Shown here: positions 1-10,479 of the stretch, one piece after another
Numbering within the stretch: position 1 is the stretch's first letter
Layout of the letters: each line of letters starts with the position of its first letter
NCBI GenBank assembly: GCA_016800925.1
Contig: JABCPU010000091.1
Location: forward strand, 1-64,000
Length of the DNA: 64,000 nt
Direction: 5' to 3'
Origin: Suillus spraguei
Taxonomy: Eukaryota; Basidiomycota; Agaricomycetes; Boletales; Suillaceae
Program-made: the position numbers and the translations under genes
The notes under the pieces: model-generated
Told to the model about the DNA's origin: nothing
Databases searched by the model: none
What the model saw: only the letters and a program-made list of their open reading frames with translations

Positions 1-774
1 TCCATTCTTGCACTTGGGCTCCGGCCCTTGTAAGCCTCCGGTTCAGGCCTATGGGAGTATTCCCTAGGCCGGACCTTTGACCCTTTGTTATATTATACTT
101 TCCGAACTTTGTCCGAACTCCAGTCTTTATCTCTGTTCACCTCCAGCTCTACCTTTGGTAGTCTTCCTCTGTTTGTTTCTACTCCGGACTTCATCCGTAG
201 TAGCCTGTACCTTCCTTACATAATCTCCGGACCTACTCCTCCATAGTAGGGCAATACTTCCCCCCAAATCCACAGAGCTCCATCCTCCGTTTCTCCACTC
301 CTCCACTCCTCCATTTCTGTTCCTCCACTCCTCATCCTCCGGACCTCCTATCTCCGGACCTCTTGTCCTGTCCTATCCTATCCTTGACCTCCTGTGGATC
401 ATATTTCCCCCTGGAGCCTTGCTCCAATCCTGCCCTAGACTTCATCCAGGTCTTCCCTTCACCCATTCTACTTGGGACTTGTCCCAGTAGTCTTACCTCT
501 ATCTCCGCCTACCTGCGGCATAGTTTTCTACACTTCTCCAGAAGTTTATTGGCGCTCTATGGAGCAATCCAGCCCAAGAGTTCCTCCAAGGTTCTCCCTC
601 GGACTTCACAAGAACTCCTCTTTGGACTTCATATGAAATTAGGGGCATGTACTCAGGCAAGGGGCACAGCGCACAAGCTGAGGCCAAGCCCCCATGAATT
701 AGTATGACCCTCCAGTACGACCCCATGCAAAGCTGGAACTTCTGAATTGCCTCTGGTTTTGCATGGCCATAACA
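1..774 (-). mobile_element. LTR family A copy 1, minus orientation, left end outside window
   Basis: Read on the minus strand this begins TGTTATGGCCATGC at 774 and matches the LTR copies at 2801 and 58194. Shared blocks are the GGGCTTGGCCTC..TGTGCCCC segment near 650-690, the AAGTCC segments, and the CT-rich block with repeated CTCCGGACCT at 240-400. The other end lies to the left of base 1. No convincing gene overlaps it; the open frames in this CT-rich sequence are low-complexity. Confidence 0.75.
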
Positions 775-786
775 GTTTTGAGTTTC

Positions 787-2000
787 GGCACTCAGCACTC
801 AGTGATTCAATAATTTGCTTCTGGCAGAGGTAACATTCATTGAAAAAAATTGTATATACATCAATTACTATGCAATTATGCCAACCTCCTCACAAGACCC
901 TTTAACCTTCACCTCAACATCCAAGAACAAAAACATAGAAAGTCGCATTTCTCACACTTTTGATGTTTTCAGTATCTTACTCTTGCATAAATAATACAGC
1001 CTCTTCATATATCATTATAATACCATATATACTTGCTTTGTATGACAAGGATCAGCTTAAAATAGGCCGGAGTTTTGAACTAGTGTGAATGCTTACTATT
1101 TCTACTGATAAGGAGCCCATACTTTCAAAACATCAAAGTTTATTAATCAGACACCTGGAGTAGATTTAAAATACATTCACTATGATATATCTAAATTTAT
1201 AAAACCATCCAACAAGAATTGAGTGCTGAGGAAGTGAAATAGATAAGAAATTGACTGTGGGAAAGTTCAAAGTCCCAAAATATCGAAAATGGTCAGTTGG
1301 GCAGTTGTAGGCCTTTGATGCTGGGTCAACTGAGATATACACCACATCCCTTCCACCACCCTCCAACCTCAGGGCAATATTCAGTATAGGTTCCTTTAGT
1401 AGTCTAACATGTATCTTACATATTTTGAATGAAATATTTAAACTGTACCATATATAAATGTGACTTTGTGTAAAAAGATGTCAATTGTCACTTTTTCCAC
1501 ACATATGTCATTTTACTTATCATTCAGTCCAGTCCTTCATGGATCTTTCTAAAACTTCAAATACATCATTAGGGACATATATGAGAGGTAAATCACGCAT
1601 CAGATCACTATCACAAGCTTGATTATTATGTAGGCTTCTTATCAGTAGAGATATCCCCTGTACATGACATATCAGATTTGTGTGGCCTATATACAACTGA
1701 TCCTTTGCATATGACACATGTGGGAGTGTACTACTGTTGATGTCTGAGCAGGGCTGGCCATTTATGCAATAATAAGACATTGAAAAAACTTTAAAAATGA
1801 TTGAGGAGCAACAGGAGGGCATCCATGATAAGATGGTCGAGATTGAACTGGATGTTGAGGTGAAGGTTAAAGGGTCTTGTGAGGAGGTGGACATAATTGC
1901 ATAGTGATAGATGTATATACAATTTTTTTCAATGAATGTTACCTCTGCCCAGAAGCAAATTATTGAATCACTGAGTGCCGAGTCCTGAGTGCTGAGTGCC
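787..2000. mobile_element. DNA transposon remnant with ~135 bp terminal inverted repeats
   Basis: The stretch 787-923 is repeated inverted at 1851-2000. Both start GGCACTCAGCACTCAG, then run through CAATAATTTGCTTCTGG, the GGTAACATTCATTG block and CCTTTAACCTTCACC. The right arm has an additional ~14 bp word repeat. The AT-rich interior encodes nothing recognisable, so this looks like a non-autonomous (MITE-like) element of about 1.2 kb. I could not define a target-site duplication because the flanks are themselves repeats. Confidence 0.75.
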
Positions 2001-2035
2001 AAAACTTGAAACCCAAAACTTGAAACTCACAAAGT

Positions 2036-2630
2036 GTGAAGTACCGAGACCCGGGACCCAAAACCCTGGCATACAGTTTCAAGTTTCAAGTTTCAAGTTT
2101 CAAATTTTGGGGTTCATGGTTTAGGGTTCGGGTTCCGGCACGAGGCACTTGTTACACTGCCAGGAATTTGGGATTTGTGTCCCGGGTCTTAGTACTTGAC
2201 ACTTGGGTGAACTGTGCAAGGAAAAAGAAAATTTGAATGATACAGATTTTTGCAAGTTTCAATTTTGAAGTTTGAAGTTTGAAGTTTCGGGGTTCGGGTG
2301 CTGGCACTCGGCACTCGGCACTTGTTACATTGCCAGGAATTCGGAATTCAGGTCCTGGGTCTTGGTACTTGACACTCGGTGAACTGTGTAAGGAAATAGA
2401 CATTTTACATGATACACATTTTTGTGAGTTCCAAGTTCCAAGTTTTAAGTTTTGAGGTTCTGGGTTCGGGTTCCGGCACTTGGCACTTGTTACATTGCCA
2501 AGGATTCATGATTCGGGTCCTGGGTCTTGGTACTTGACACTCGGTGAACTGTGTGAGGAAATAGGCATTTTACATGATATACATTTTTGCAAGTTTCAAG
2601 TTTTGAGTTTTGAGTTTCAGCTTTTTATTG
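2036..2630. repeat. Three tandem copies of a ~165-173 bp repeat
   Basis: Each unit contains runs of AAGTTTC, then GGGTTCGGGTTCCGGCAC, CTTGTTACAYTGCCA, a CCTGGGTCTTGGTACTTGACAC-like block and GGTGAACTGTG. The GTTACAYTGCC landmark recurs near 2151, 2324 and 2489, giving spacings of 173 and 165 bp. No gene is visible. Up to 2800 the sequence continues with the same CACTCGG/GACTCAG words. Confidence 0.8.
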
Positions 2631-2800
2631 CCTCACATTTTTCTGAGTCCCAAGTGCCAAATCCTGAGTGCTGAACCCCAGTAGTCCACAATTTCGGGGT
2701 TCGGCACTTGGGATTCAGCACTCAGGACTCAGACAAATGTCAGGCAATCAAAAAGATTTGATTCACACATTTTTGGTAGATATCTTTTTTGTCTCGAATC

Positions 2801-3475
2801 TGTTATGGCCATGCAAAACCGGAGGCTACTCAGATGTTTCCAGCTTTGCATGGGGTCTTACTGGAGTGTCATAACTAAATCATAAGGGCTTGGCCTCCGC
2901 TCGTGCACTGTGCCCCTTATACAAGTATGTGCCCCTAATTTTGCATGAAGTCTGAGGGGGAGTTCCAGTGAAGTCCAGAGGGGAACTCTGGAGGAACTCT
3001 AGGGCTAGACTGCTCAATAGTGCACCGACGGACTACTGGAGGATCATGGAAACCACGCAGGAACTATTTCCGGAGGACAGGAAATACAGGTAAGACTACT
3101 GGGTTAAGTCCCAAGTAGAATGGAATGGAGGACAGACTGCCAGACAAAGTCCAGGGCAAGATAGGAGGGAAGCTCCAGGGGGAAAGATGATCCACAGGAT
3201 GTCAAGGGTGGGGTAGGACAGGTCCGGAGGTCTGGAGATAGGAGGTCCGGAGATAGGAGGTCTGGAAAGGGAGGAGTGGAGGAGTGTAGGAGTGGAGGAC
3301 CAGAGAAGTGAAGCTCCATGGATCCAAGGGGAAGTATTTAGGACATTGATGAGGATCGGAAGTCTCAGATGTCAGAGGAGGGAAAGTCCGGACATAGTGG
3401 TGGGTGAGCTGTGCTCAGGGTGGGCTAGAATATGCATAGGGTTAGCAAGCTAGCTGCAGAGGTCTGAAGGTCCAG
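2801..3475 (+). mobile_element. LTR family A copy 2, 3' truncated
   Basis: Starts TGTTATGGCCATGCAAAACC and is colinear with the other A copies (GGGCTTGGCCTC block at ~2887, AAGTCCAGGGCAAGATAG at ~3148). It stops where the inverted-repeat structure starts at 3476, before the expected GGTATATGACA end, so it is truncated or interrupted there. It is in opposite orientation to copy 1. Confidence 0.7.
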
Positions 3476-3992
3476 TCAGATGATATGCAACTACCTCAGC
3501 TCCGCCATGTCTACAATTATCATACACATGGGCCCACCCGTCTATATTTTATACCACCCTCGGCCCACCTGTCTGATATAATATACTGTACAACACCCTC
3601 AGCCCACCCGTCTAATACAATATTTTATATAACACTCTCGGCCCAACCATCTAATATGTGTCTGGGCCCACCCGTGTATGTGATAACAAGTACCCTTCAC
3701 ATACCTGTCTACCTGATACACATCTACCTTGGTACACCCATCTACATAATATCTAACTACCTTGGCCCATCCGTCTACCGGATATTCATGTACATCGGCC
3801 CACTCATCTACTCTACATATTCCTTGCATGGGCCCACCCGCCGTCATCGGGAATAATATTCCTCCTGGCCCATCCGTCATCAACGAGGATATTTCTACCA
3901 TGGGCCCATGGTCCGCTGGCCCGTATCATATGGGATATTATGCATGTCCGCTCACTCGTATAATACAGAGATATTTCACTGTAATATGTGGG
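3476..3992 (+). repeat. Left inverted arm with repeated GGCCCACCCGTCTA motif
   Basis: About ten variants of GGCCCACCCGTCTA occur at 25-60 bp spacing between 3525 and 3890, separated by AT-rich ATAATAT spacers. The apparent open frames here come from this repetition. Regular subterminal motifs of this type are common as transposase binding sites in long-TIR elements (known pattern; role here is inferred). Confidence 0.75.
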
Positions 3993-6260
3993 GTTTTGAT
4001 GAAGATACGAAAGGAACATTTGTTCTTGAAACTGGAAAAATGCACCTTCGATGCAGAAGAAGTGGAATACCTCAGAATGATAATTTGCCCCAGACAAATT
4101 GCTATGGATACTGCCAAACTAAGGGAATCGCCGAATGGCCAACACCAAAATCTGTAAAAGAAGTCCGGTCATTCCTCAGTTTTTGCAACTTCTACCGCAC
4201 GTTCATTTCCCACTACTCTGATATCGCCCGACCCCTTATCAAATTAACAAAGAAAGATAAAGCCTTCGATTGGTCAACTGAATGCATGGACACCTTCGAA
4301 GAACTGAAACGACGCTTCACATCCCAACCGGTACTTCATAACCCTGATCCTTCCCAACAATTTGCGATTGCTACCGATGCTTTGCTTGTAGCAACTGGCG
4401 GAGTTCTCCTGCAGACTGATGAGAATGGTGTTTATCACCCATGCGCATATCTCTCGCAGTCTTTGAACCCTGCAGAATGCAATTACCAGATCTTTGATCG
4501 GGAACTCCTTGCCGTAATCTGGGCATTGAATAAATGGCATCATTATCTTGAAGGAAACCTGCACCACATCCTGGTATTCACCGACCACAAGAATCTTCTG
4601 TACTTTAGAAGTGCACAGAAGCTTACCCATCACCAAGCACATTGGCAACTGATCTTGTCTATTTACGACATTGAACTGCATCACGTTGCAGGTACTAAAT
4701 TGGCAGTACCTGATGCACTATCTCGCCAGCCCGACTACAACTCCGGCAAAGACGATAACAAGGACCAGACTCTCCTCCCTGACGCTCTATTTGTTCATCT
4801 TATTGACACTGACCTGAAGGTTGTTTTGTCATCCTCTGACCCCCTCGATGACCCTGTCTTCAAGACAGCATCCGATGCCCTTGATGGTGTGTGCCTTCCC
4901 CCTATGAAGTCATGAAGTCAGCACTCTCTGACTGGAAGATTGAGGAGAATGTCCACTACTTTAAGAATTGTGCCTACATTCCACCGGCACATCATCCTGA
5001 TATCCTGAAAAGGTATCATGATCATCCCACTGCGGGACATCCCAGAAGGTTCAAAACTGAAAAACTCATCAAACGAGAAGCCTGGTGGCCCGCTATGGCT
5101 CTTATATTCGGAAATACGTGGAGGGTTGCGCCCTTTGTCAGCAAATGAAAGTGGATACACATCCTGTTCGACCTCCGTTTACCCTGATCCCCTCGTCTGC
5201 GACTCAACCTTTTTCTCAGGTCTCCATCAATCTTATCACTGACCTCCCCATTTCTGGAGGCTTTGACAGTATCATGGTCGTGGTAGACCATGGCCTTATG
5301 AAGGGGGTAATTATTATCCCTTGTTTTAAAACCATCACCTCAGAAGGCATTGCCAAGTTATTCCTGAAAAACGTCTATTGCCAATTTGGACTCCACGACA
5401 AAGTCATCTCAGATCATGGTCCACAGTTCCTCTCTCGTTTCTCAAAAGAACTTGCCCGACTTCTTGACTACGTCATCGCCCCATCCACAGCATATCACCC
5501 TCAGACCGATGGTCAAACTGAACGACTTAATCAAGAACTCGAAACATACTTGTGGATTTACTGCTGCAACAACCCTGAAAATTGGGTAGAACATCTACCA
5601 ATCGCAGAATTTGTCCATAACCACTGAAAACATGATGCAAGGAATGCATCACCCTTTTATCTGATGATGGGATACGAACCACATGCCATCTCTCATCTGA
5701 TCTCCGACTCATCCATCCCCGCAGCAGAAGATTGAGTATGATCCCTGCAGAAGATAAGAGAAGAAGCAATCGCCTGTCACAATATTGCAATGCAAACAAT
5801 GGCTGAACAATCCTGAGGAGAGAAGTACACTCTATGGAAGATCGGAGACAAGGTCTGGCTGTCAGCAGCTAATCTTAGACTGAAACTCCCATCACAGAAG
5901 CTCGCACCGAAACGATACGGACCATTCCCTATCACCGCAGTTCTGTCGCCAATCACGTTTACACTCAAACTCCCTCGGCAATGGAAGATCCACCCCACGT
6001 TCCATGCTTCAGTCTTATCATCATATAGTGAAAATGATGTACACGGCCTGAACTTCTTAGAACCCCCACCCGACATCATCGAAGAAGAAAAAGAATATGA
6101 AGTCGAAGTGATTCTTTCTCACAAAGGCACTGGCAGTCGCCGAAGATACCTCATGACATGGAAAGGATACTCATCAGGAGATAATGAATGGCTTCCAGAA
6201 GGAAACCTGAAGAACTCCACTCGAATCCTGAATGCTTATAAGAAGCGAAACTCACTCTGA
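3993..6260 (+). pseudogene. Ty3 chromovirus pol fragment (RT end, RNase H, integrase, chromodomain)
   Basis: The fragment opens in the RT thumb region (VLMKIRKEHLFL). RNase H follows: ATDA, DRELLAV and FTDHKNL supply its acidic residues, ending near SRQPDY at ~4735. The integrase runs from ~4915 with the second Asp in VISDHGPQF (5400) and the Glu in [12 protein letters not shown] (5505). A chromodomain sits at ~6085-6245 ([20 protein letters not shown]) and the frame ends at a stop at 6258-6260. It is broken by frame changes near 4910 and 5085 and by a stop at 5625, where the copy at 12.6 kb has a CGA codon. It lacks gag, protease and the RT active site, so it cannot move by itself. Confidence 0.9.
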
Positions 6261-6315
6261 GTACCTGGACAATCAATTGTACTCACAATCAATCAAACTC
6301 TGAAATCATCTAAAC

Positions 6316-6628
6316 ATGTCTCAATCATCCACGTCCACCTCGTCCTCATCAAACGTCCCGAGTCTCGTCGACTCATCGCCATTTGCACTCCCCGAAACCC
6401 CAGAACAAATCCAGTCTATGTGGGAGGCTGTAATCCTTGACCCATCATACACCAAATGCCTCGACTCCCACGTCCTTCACACTAATGACATTGTGCTAAA
6501 AGAATTGATCCTCATCATGAGGACTGCTGAACTACTCCTAACACCCGCTGCCATTACAGATCGAGCTCTTGCCACACGTTATGTGCAAGGAACCGTCAAG
6601 AAAGCTGTCATCTGGCTTCTTGCCACAT
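6316..6628 (+). pseudogene. N-terminal part of the Ty3 downstream ORF (ORF3), cut by inverted arm
   Basis: This starts with an ATG 56 bases after the pol stop and encodes a Ser/Thr-rich start, then a helical stretch ending TVKKAVIWLLAT, where the right arm begins at 6628. Position and topology match the third ORF of the copies at 10.5-11.9 kb and 48.7-51.1 kb, although the N-terminal sequence is divergent. Only the first ~100 codons remain; the zinc knuckles are absent. Confidence 0.6.
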
Positions 6629-7152
6629 ATTACAGTGAACTATCTCTGTATTATACGAGTGAACGGACGTGCATAATATCCCGTATGATACAGGCCAGCG
6701 GACCATGGGCCCATGGTAGAAATATCCTCGTTGATGACGGATGGGCCAGGAGGAATATTATTCCCGATGACAGCGGGTGGGCCCATGCAAGGAATATGTA
6801 GAGTAGATGAGTGGGCCGATGTACATGAATATCCGGTAGACGGATGGGCCAAGGTAGTTAGATATTATGTAGATGGGTGTACCAAGGTAGATGTGTATCA
6901 AATAGACAGGTATGTGAAGGGTACTTGTTATCACATACACGGGTGGGCCCAGACACATATTAAATTAGACGGGTATTAGACGGGTGAGCCGAGAGTGTTA
7001 TATAAATATTTATTAGACGGGTGGGCCGAGGGTGTTGTACAGTATATTATATTAGATGGGTGGGCCGAGGGTGGTATAAAATATAGACGGGTGGGCCCAT
7101 GTGTATGATAATGGTAGACATGATGGAGCTGAGGGAGTTGCATATCATCTGA
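6628..7152 (-). repeat. Right inverted arm
   Basis: Reverse complement of the left arm at 3476-3992, with a few substitutions and an extra copy of the CCCGTCTAAT word near 6970. The outer end is CATATCATCTGA at 7141-7152. Confidence 0.75.
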
Positions 7153-7174
7153 ATCAGAGGAGGTAATAAATCAC

Positions 7175-7690
7175 AGTTACTGAGTTCCCGGAGCAGCAGG
7201 TGCTGTCTTGACATGGCCTTTTATGACGCTTAGGTTGTCTTGTAGAATGTGGAAACTGGGGTGCGAGGTTTGTGTTGCCCTACAAGACACCCAGCTCCGA
7301 CCCCCGAAAATCAGATGAAGCATACCAAGTTCCGAGTTCCAAGACCCGGGTCTCAACACATAATTCAGTCAATATGACACACCCAGTTCCGACCCCCGAA
7401 ATTTGAGTGAAGCATACCAAGTTCCGGGAGCAGCAAGTGATGTCTTGAAATGGCCTTTATGGCGCTTAGGTTATCTTGTAGAATGTGGAAAGCGGGGTGC
7501 GAGGCTTGTGTTGCCCTACAAGACACCCAGTTCCGACCCCCAAAAATCAGATGAAGCATACCAAGTTCCGAGTTCCGAGACCCGGGTCTCGACACATAAT
7601 TCAGTCAATATGAGACACCCAGTTCCAACCCCCGAAATTTGAGTGAAGCATACCAAGTTCCGCAGTTCCGAACCCAGGTCTCGACAAATG
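7175..7690. repeat. Tandem duplication, ~237 bp unit, two copies plus a partial third
   Basis: GAGCAGCARGTGMTGTCTTG occurs at 7191 and 7428 (spacing 237), followed in each unit by ATGGCCTTT, GGCGCTTAGGTT-like, CCCTACAAGACACCCAG and AAGCATACCAAGTTCCG. A partial third unit ends near 7690. The second unit contains the perfect 16 bp palindrome CGAGACCCGGGTCTCG. No credible gene. Confidence 0.85.
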
Positions 7691-7875
7691 AATATCAGAT
7701 ATCCAGCACACTTCCAATCATCTGGTATTTCATTGAGCAATGGATGATAATACAGCTTTGAAAGCCAACATCATCCAAGGTTCCCTTATCTGATCCTTGC
7801 TATCTCCACCCCCTTTAACACCAAAGTCTGGACATCCAGCATTCAGCATCTGATTTCCCAATATCAACTTCCAAC

Positions 7876-9182
7876 ATGAACACTTCTTCCATGTCCACTT
7901 GTGACATAAAAATCTGGCGCACTTGGGCCCTGGCCATCACTCATGAAGCAGGGGCATATACTGAACAAAAATTCAATGCAGAGAAGACTGGAGGAGAACC
8001 AGTTGTACCTTCTCCGAACCTGGACACTGATCTGGTGATGGCGTGCGATCGCTTGGCTGATGTACTCATAAAGGCATATAAAAATCCCAGTGGGTCTTCC
8101 TGCAGATGTTGAAAATGTGTTTGATCATTCAAATTCCTTCATGACAGTTAAGATGCAGATTGATATTGCAAGATATAGCAAATTGATATCCCCAAAGAAC
8201 ACTGGGCATAATGAGGAGAAAGAGGAGAAGTTGCTTGAGAGGTGTCCTCCTGGCCATGAGGGCACAAAGTTGGTGGACAAACCTGCCACAATTATCGATG
8301 TTTCTGGTACCATCATCATATGGTACCTTCCGGACACCCTGACCGAGACCACCCAGGTGCGTAATGTGTAGATTGTTACTCAATGGATATTGAATATCAA
8401 ATGGTACCTACAGAAGGAAATCAGGGCGGCCACTGATTTGCTGGGTCCAAGCCTCGAAAAAAGTGTAAAGGCTGATGGCAATTGGCGATATAATCAAGAA
8501 TGGTTCAAACAGGGCTCGGAAAATGTTGGGTCAACTCCCGGATGCATCAATTTATCTCTGGCATGGTTTCAACAGGGCCACGAGGTAGGATCTGATGAGA
8601 TGGTGATTTCTGGAGTCAAACTCACCAATCCCATAGAATCTGTCAGATCCGGAGGTATCCGCATCATTGAAGGGACCCTCCTCCAAGAATATCCTGAAAG
8701 CTATTGCAAGGCCGGCAGCCATCGCATTGGCGGCACTCAGGGTCATGCATCCTCAGCAGTATTTTGCAGGGTTACGAGCCTTGTCACACCTCGGAGATAA
8801 GGCACTGAGCAAGGAACTGCCACAGATGCCAGAGACCCTGCAGTACTGGGCATCCGTGTTTAACAGCCTCTCCATCATTTCCAATTGGGAAACCCCCAAT
8901 CATCAAGACCATTTATCGATTCCTGAATGCTTCGATATTCTCACCACCGTGGGGAACTATTCGAATGCTCGGATGAGTATGCCAAGCCTTCAGCTGGAAT
9001 TCAGGTATGATTCCGGCTGTATGATTGCATTTTCGGGAAGAATTGTGAGACATGGGTTTGATGGAGGGGAAGGGGATCGGATTGCTTGGGCATGGTATAT
9101 GAGGGATTCTGTGCACATTTATGCCGGGGTTCCCTCATGTGGATGGGCTATGGTTGAAGGCCGCATACTAACCACGGTGTGA
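7876..9182 (+). CDS. TET/JBP-like 2-oxoglutarate/Fe(II) dioxygenase, fungal type
   Basis: The C-terminal half carries the family layout. The iron ligands are H and D of NHQDH (~8900), followed by FDILTTVGNYSN, PSLQLEFRYDSG, and the distal His in SGRIVRHG with the 2OG-binding Arg in GDRIAWAW. Exons are 7876-8355 (with one apparent frameshift at 8086-8094), ~8416-8583 and 8636-9182. Introns are GTGCGT..CTACAG and GTAGGA..CCATAG. Known: fungal TET/JBP genes are expanded in basidiomycetes, often near KDZ-type transposons, and some oxidise 5-methylcytosine. Activity here is inferred. It may be a pseudogene if the frameshift is real. Repeats flank it on both sides and no KDZ transposase is seen in the window. 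Confidence 0.72.
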
Positions 9183-9239
9183 AAGATCAAAGAAGTTGAA
9201 AGAATTGTTACCCATGTTAGTAGCAACACACGAATACCA

Positions 9240-9960
9240 TGTACCAATTAGAGCATCAACAGTTCTGGAACTCAAGTTGGAAGTCGAGTTCCATGAATTG
9301 AGTCCCTAACTCTGTGTATCTCGGCACTCGGGACTCAATGATCGATAGTCCGAATTCAGGCTTCACACTCGGGACTCAGCAAAGTGTGAGGCAGCACAAT
9401 GTGAGGCAACAGACTTTGATCCACACATTTTGACTGCCGAACACCGAACCCCGGCAGCCGGCACTCGGGACTCAGGACTGATACCAATGTGAAAAATATG
9501 AATTCACATATAGTGAGTGCCAAATCCCAAACTCCGGCAGCTGGAACTTGGGACTCGGGACTCAGAACACTGTGAAAGATGTGAATTCACATATCATAAA
9601 TGATGAACTCCGAACCCCGGCAGCCAGCACTCGGGACTTGGGACTCAGAATAATGTGCAAGTCATTGATCCACACATGTTGAGGGCCGAACTCCGAACCC
9701 CGGCAGCCAGCGGTCGGGACTTGGGACTCAGAACAACGAGAAAGATATTGATTCCTACATGTAAAGTGCCGAATGCTGAATGCCGAACCCCGGAACCCGG
9801 AACTCAGCACTCAGCACTCAGAATCATGTGAAATTTAGTGAGCCACATATGTTAAGGGCCGAAGCCCGAACCCCGGCAGCCGGCAGTCGGGACTTGGGAC
9901 TTAGAACAATGTGAAAGATACTGATTCCCACATATCAAGTGCCGAACCCCGAACCCCGGC
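9240..9960. repeat. Degenerate minisatellite of 83-90 bp units
   Basis: Units start GCCGAAYNCCGAACCCCGG and include CAGCCGGCACTCGGGACT-type words, CTCAGAACAATGTGAAAG and TGATTCCCACATAT. Starts at 9685, 9768, 9858 and 9941 give spacings of 83, 90 and 83. Less regular words extend back to ~9270. It is cut at 9960 by the Ty3 LTR. Its vocabulary overlaps the repeats at 1970-2760. Confidence 0.8.
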
Positions 9961-10435
9961 TGTTACGAACTGGGATGGCGTCACCAGCGACAGTGAAAAG
10001 ACACAGACGGTCTGCTGGGAGTTCTTACAATGTTCAAAAGAGAACAAGGTGAAAGTACAAGGAACGCGTTCCGAGTACGATCAAGGGTTCAGCCTCAATG
10101 ACAAGTCAAAGAGGTATCCGCGAGAATAGAGACTAAGGCTAAGGAGTGCTTAGACTTAGAGACGATTCAAGACGACTTAGGTTGGAGACCTAAGCGAAGG
10201 AGATTCCAGGTAAAACCCAGTAAGATTAAAGTAGGGAATCTACTACAAGTACACTGTGCTTAAATAGGCCAGTATGTGCGCACAGACCAAGAAAAGTGTG
10301 GGAACGTAAGTGCGTATCCAAAGAAGGAAGGCAACTATAGTACAGATGCGTTGAGCATATGAGTCAGAGTCATGTTATGTAATATACATGGTAAATGAGA
10401 TAGGGAAATGAATAGGGGCACGTACGATTGTAACA
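9961..10435 (-). repeat. 3' LTR of the minus-strand Ty3 element
   Basis: Plus-strand TGTTACGAACTGG..ATTGTAACA, 475 bp. It differs from the 5' LTR at a small number of positions visible by eye (for example GGGATGG versus GGGGTGG at the start), so the insertion is fairly young but not brand-new. Confidence 0.92.
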
Positions 10436-10448
10436 TTACCCCCTTTTT
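10436..10448 (-). other. Polypurine tract
   Basis: Minus strand AAAAAGGGGGTAA directly abuts the 3' LTR start. The equivalent AAAATGGGGGTAA precedes the LTR at 51158, so the tract is conserved between copies. Confidence 0.8.
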
Positions 10449-10479
10449 ACACGTAAAGTCACCGACTTTATACATCTTG

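Larger units (their letters stand above)
3476..7152. mobile_element. Composite element: ~520 bp inverted arms enclosing a Ty3 fragment
   Basis: The left arm (3476-3992) and right arm (6628-7152) are inverted copies that look about 95% identical by eye. Both begin at the outside with TCAGATGATATGCAAC and end inside with CACTGTAATATGTGG. The enclosed 2.6 kb is the 3' half of a Ty3 pol gene plus the start of the downstream ORF. Known analogy: Pack-type DNA transposons that capture foreign sequence between long terminal inverted repeats. No transposase of its own is present, and I found no clear target-site duplication. Two independent opposite insertions are a less likely alternative, since the arm ends do not look like element termini on the inner side. 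Confidence 0.6.

Noticed and set aside
363..798. Overlapping frames on both strands at the left edge
   Set aside because: They fall in the CT-rich part of LTR A and recur as LTR sequence elsewhere in the window.
1520..2002. 160-codon minus-strand frame
   Set aside because: It lies across the right inverted repeat and AT-rich core of the 787-2000 element and has no recognisable domain.
3485..3856. Open reading frame of 123 codons in the inverted arm
   Set aside because: It is made of repeated GGCCCACCCGTCTA units and has equally long frames on the other strand; no gene signature.
3476..7152. Two independent opposite MITE insertions instead of a composite element
   Set aside because: The inner ends of the arms do not resemble the outer ends, so each arm does not look like a complete element; kept only as an alternative.
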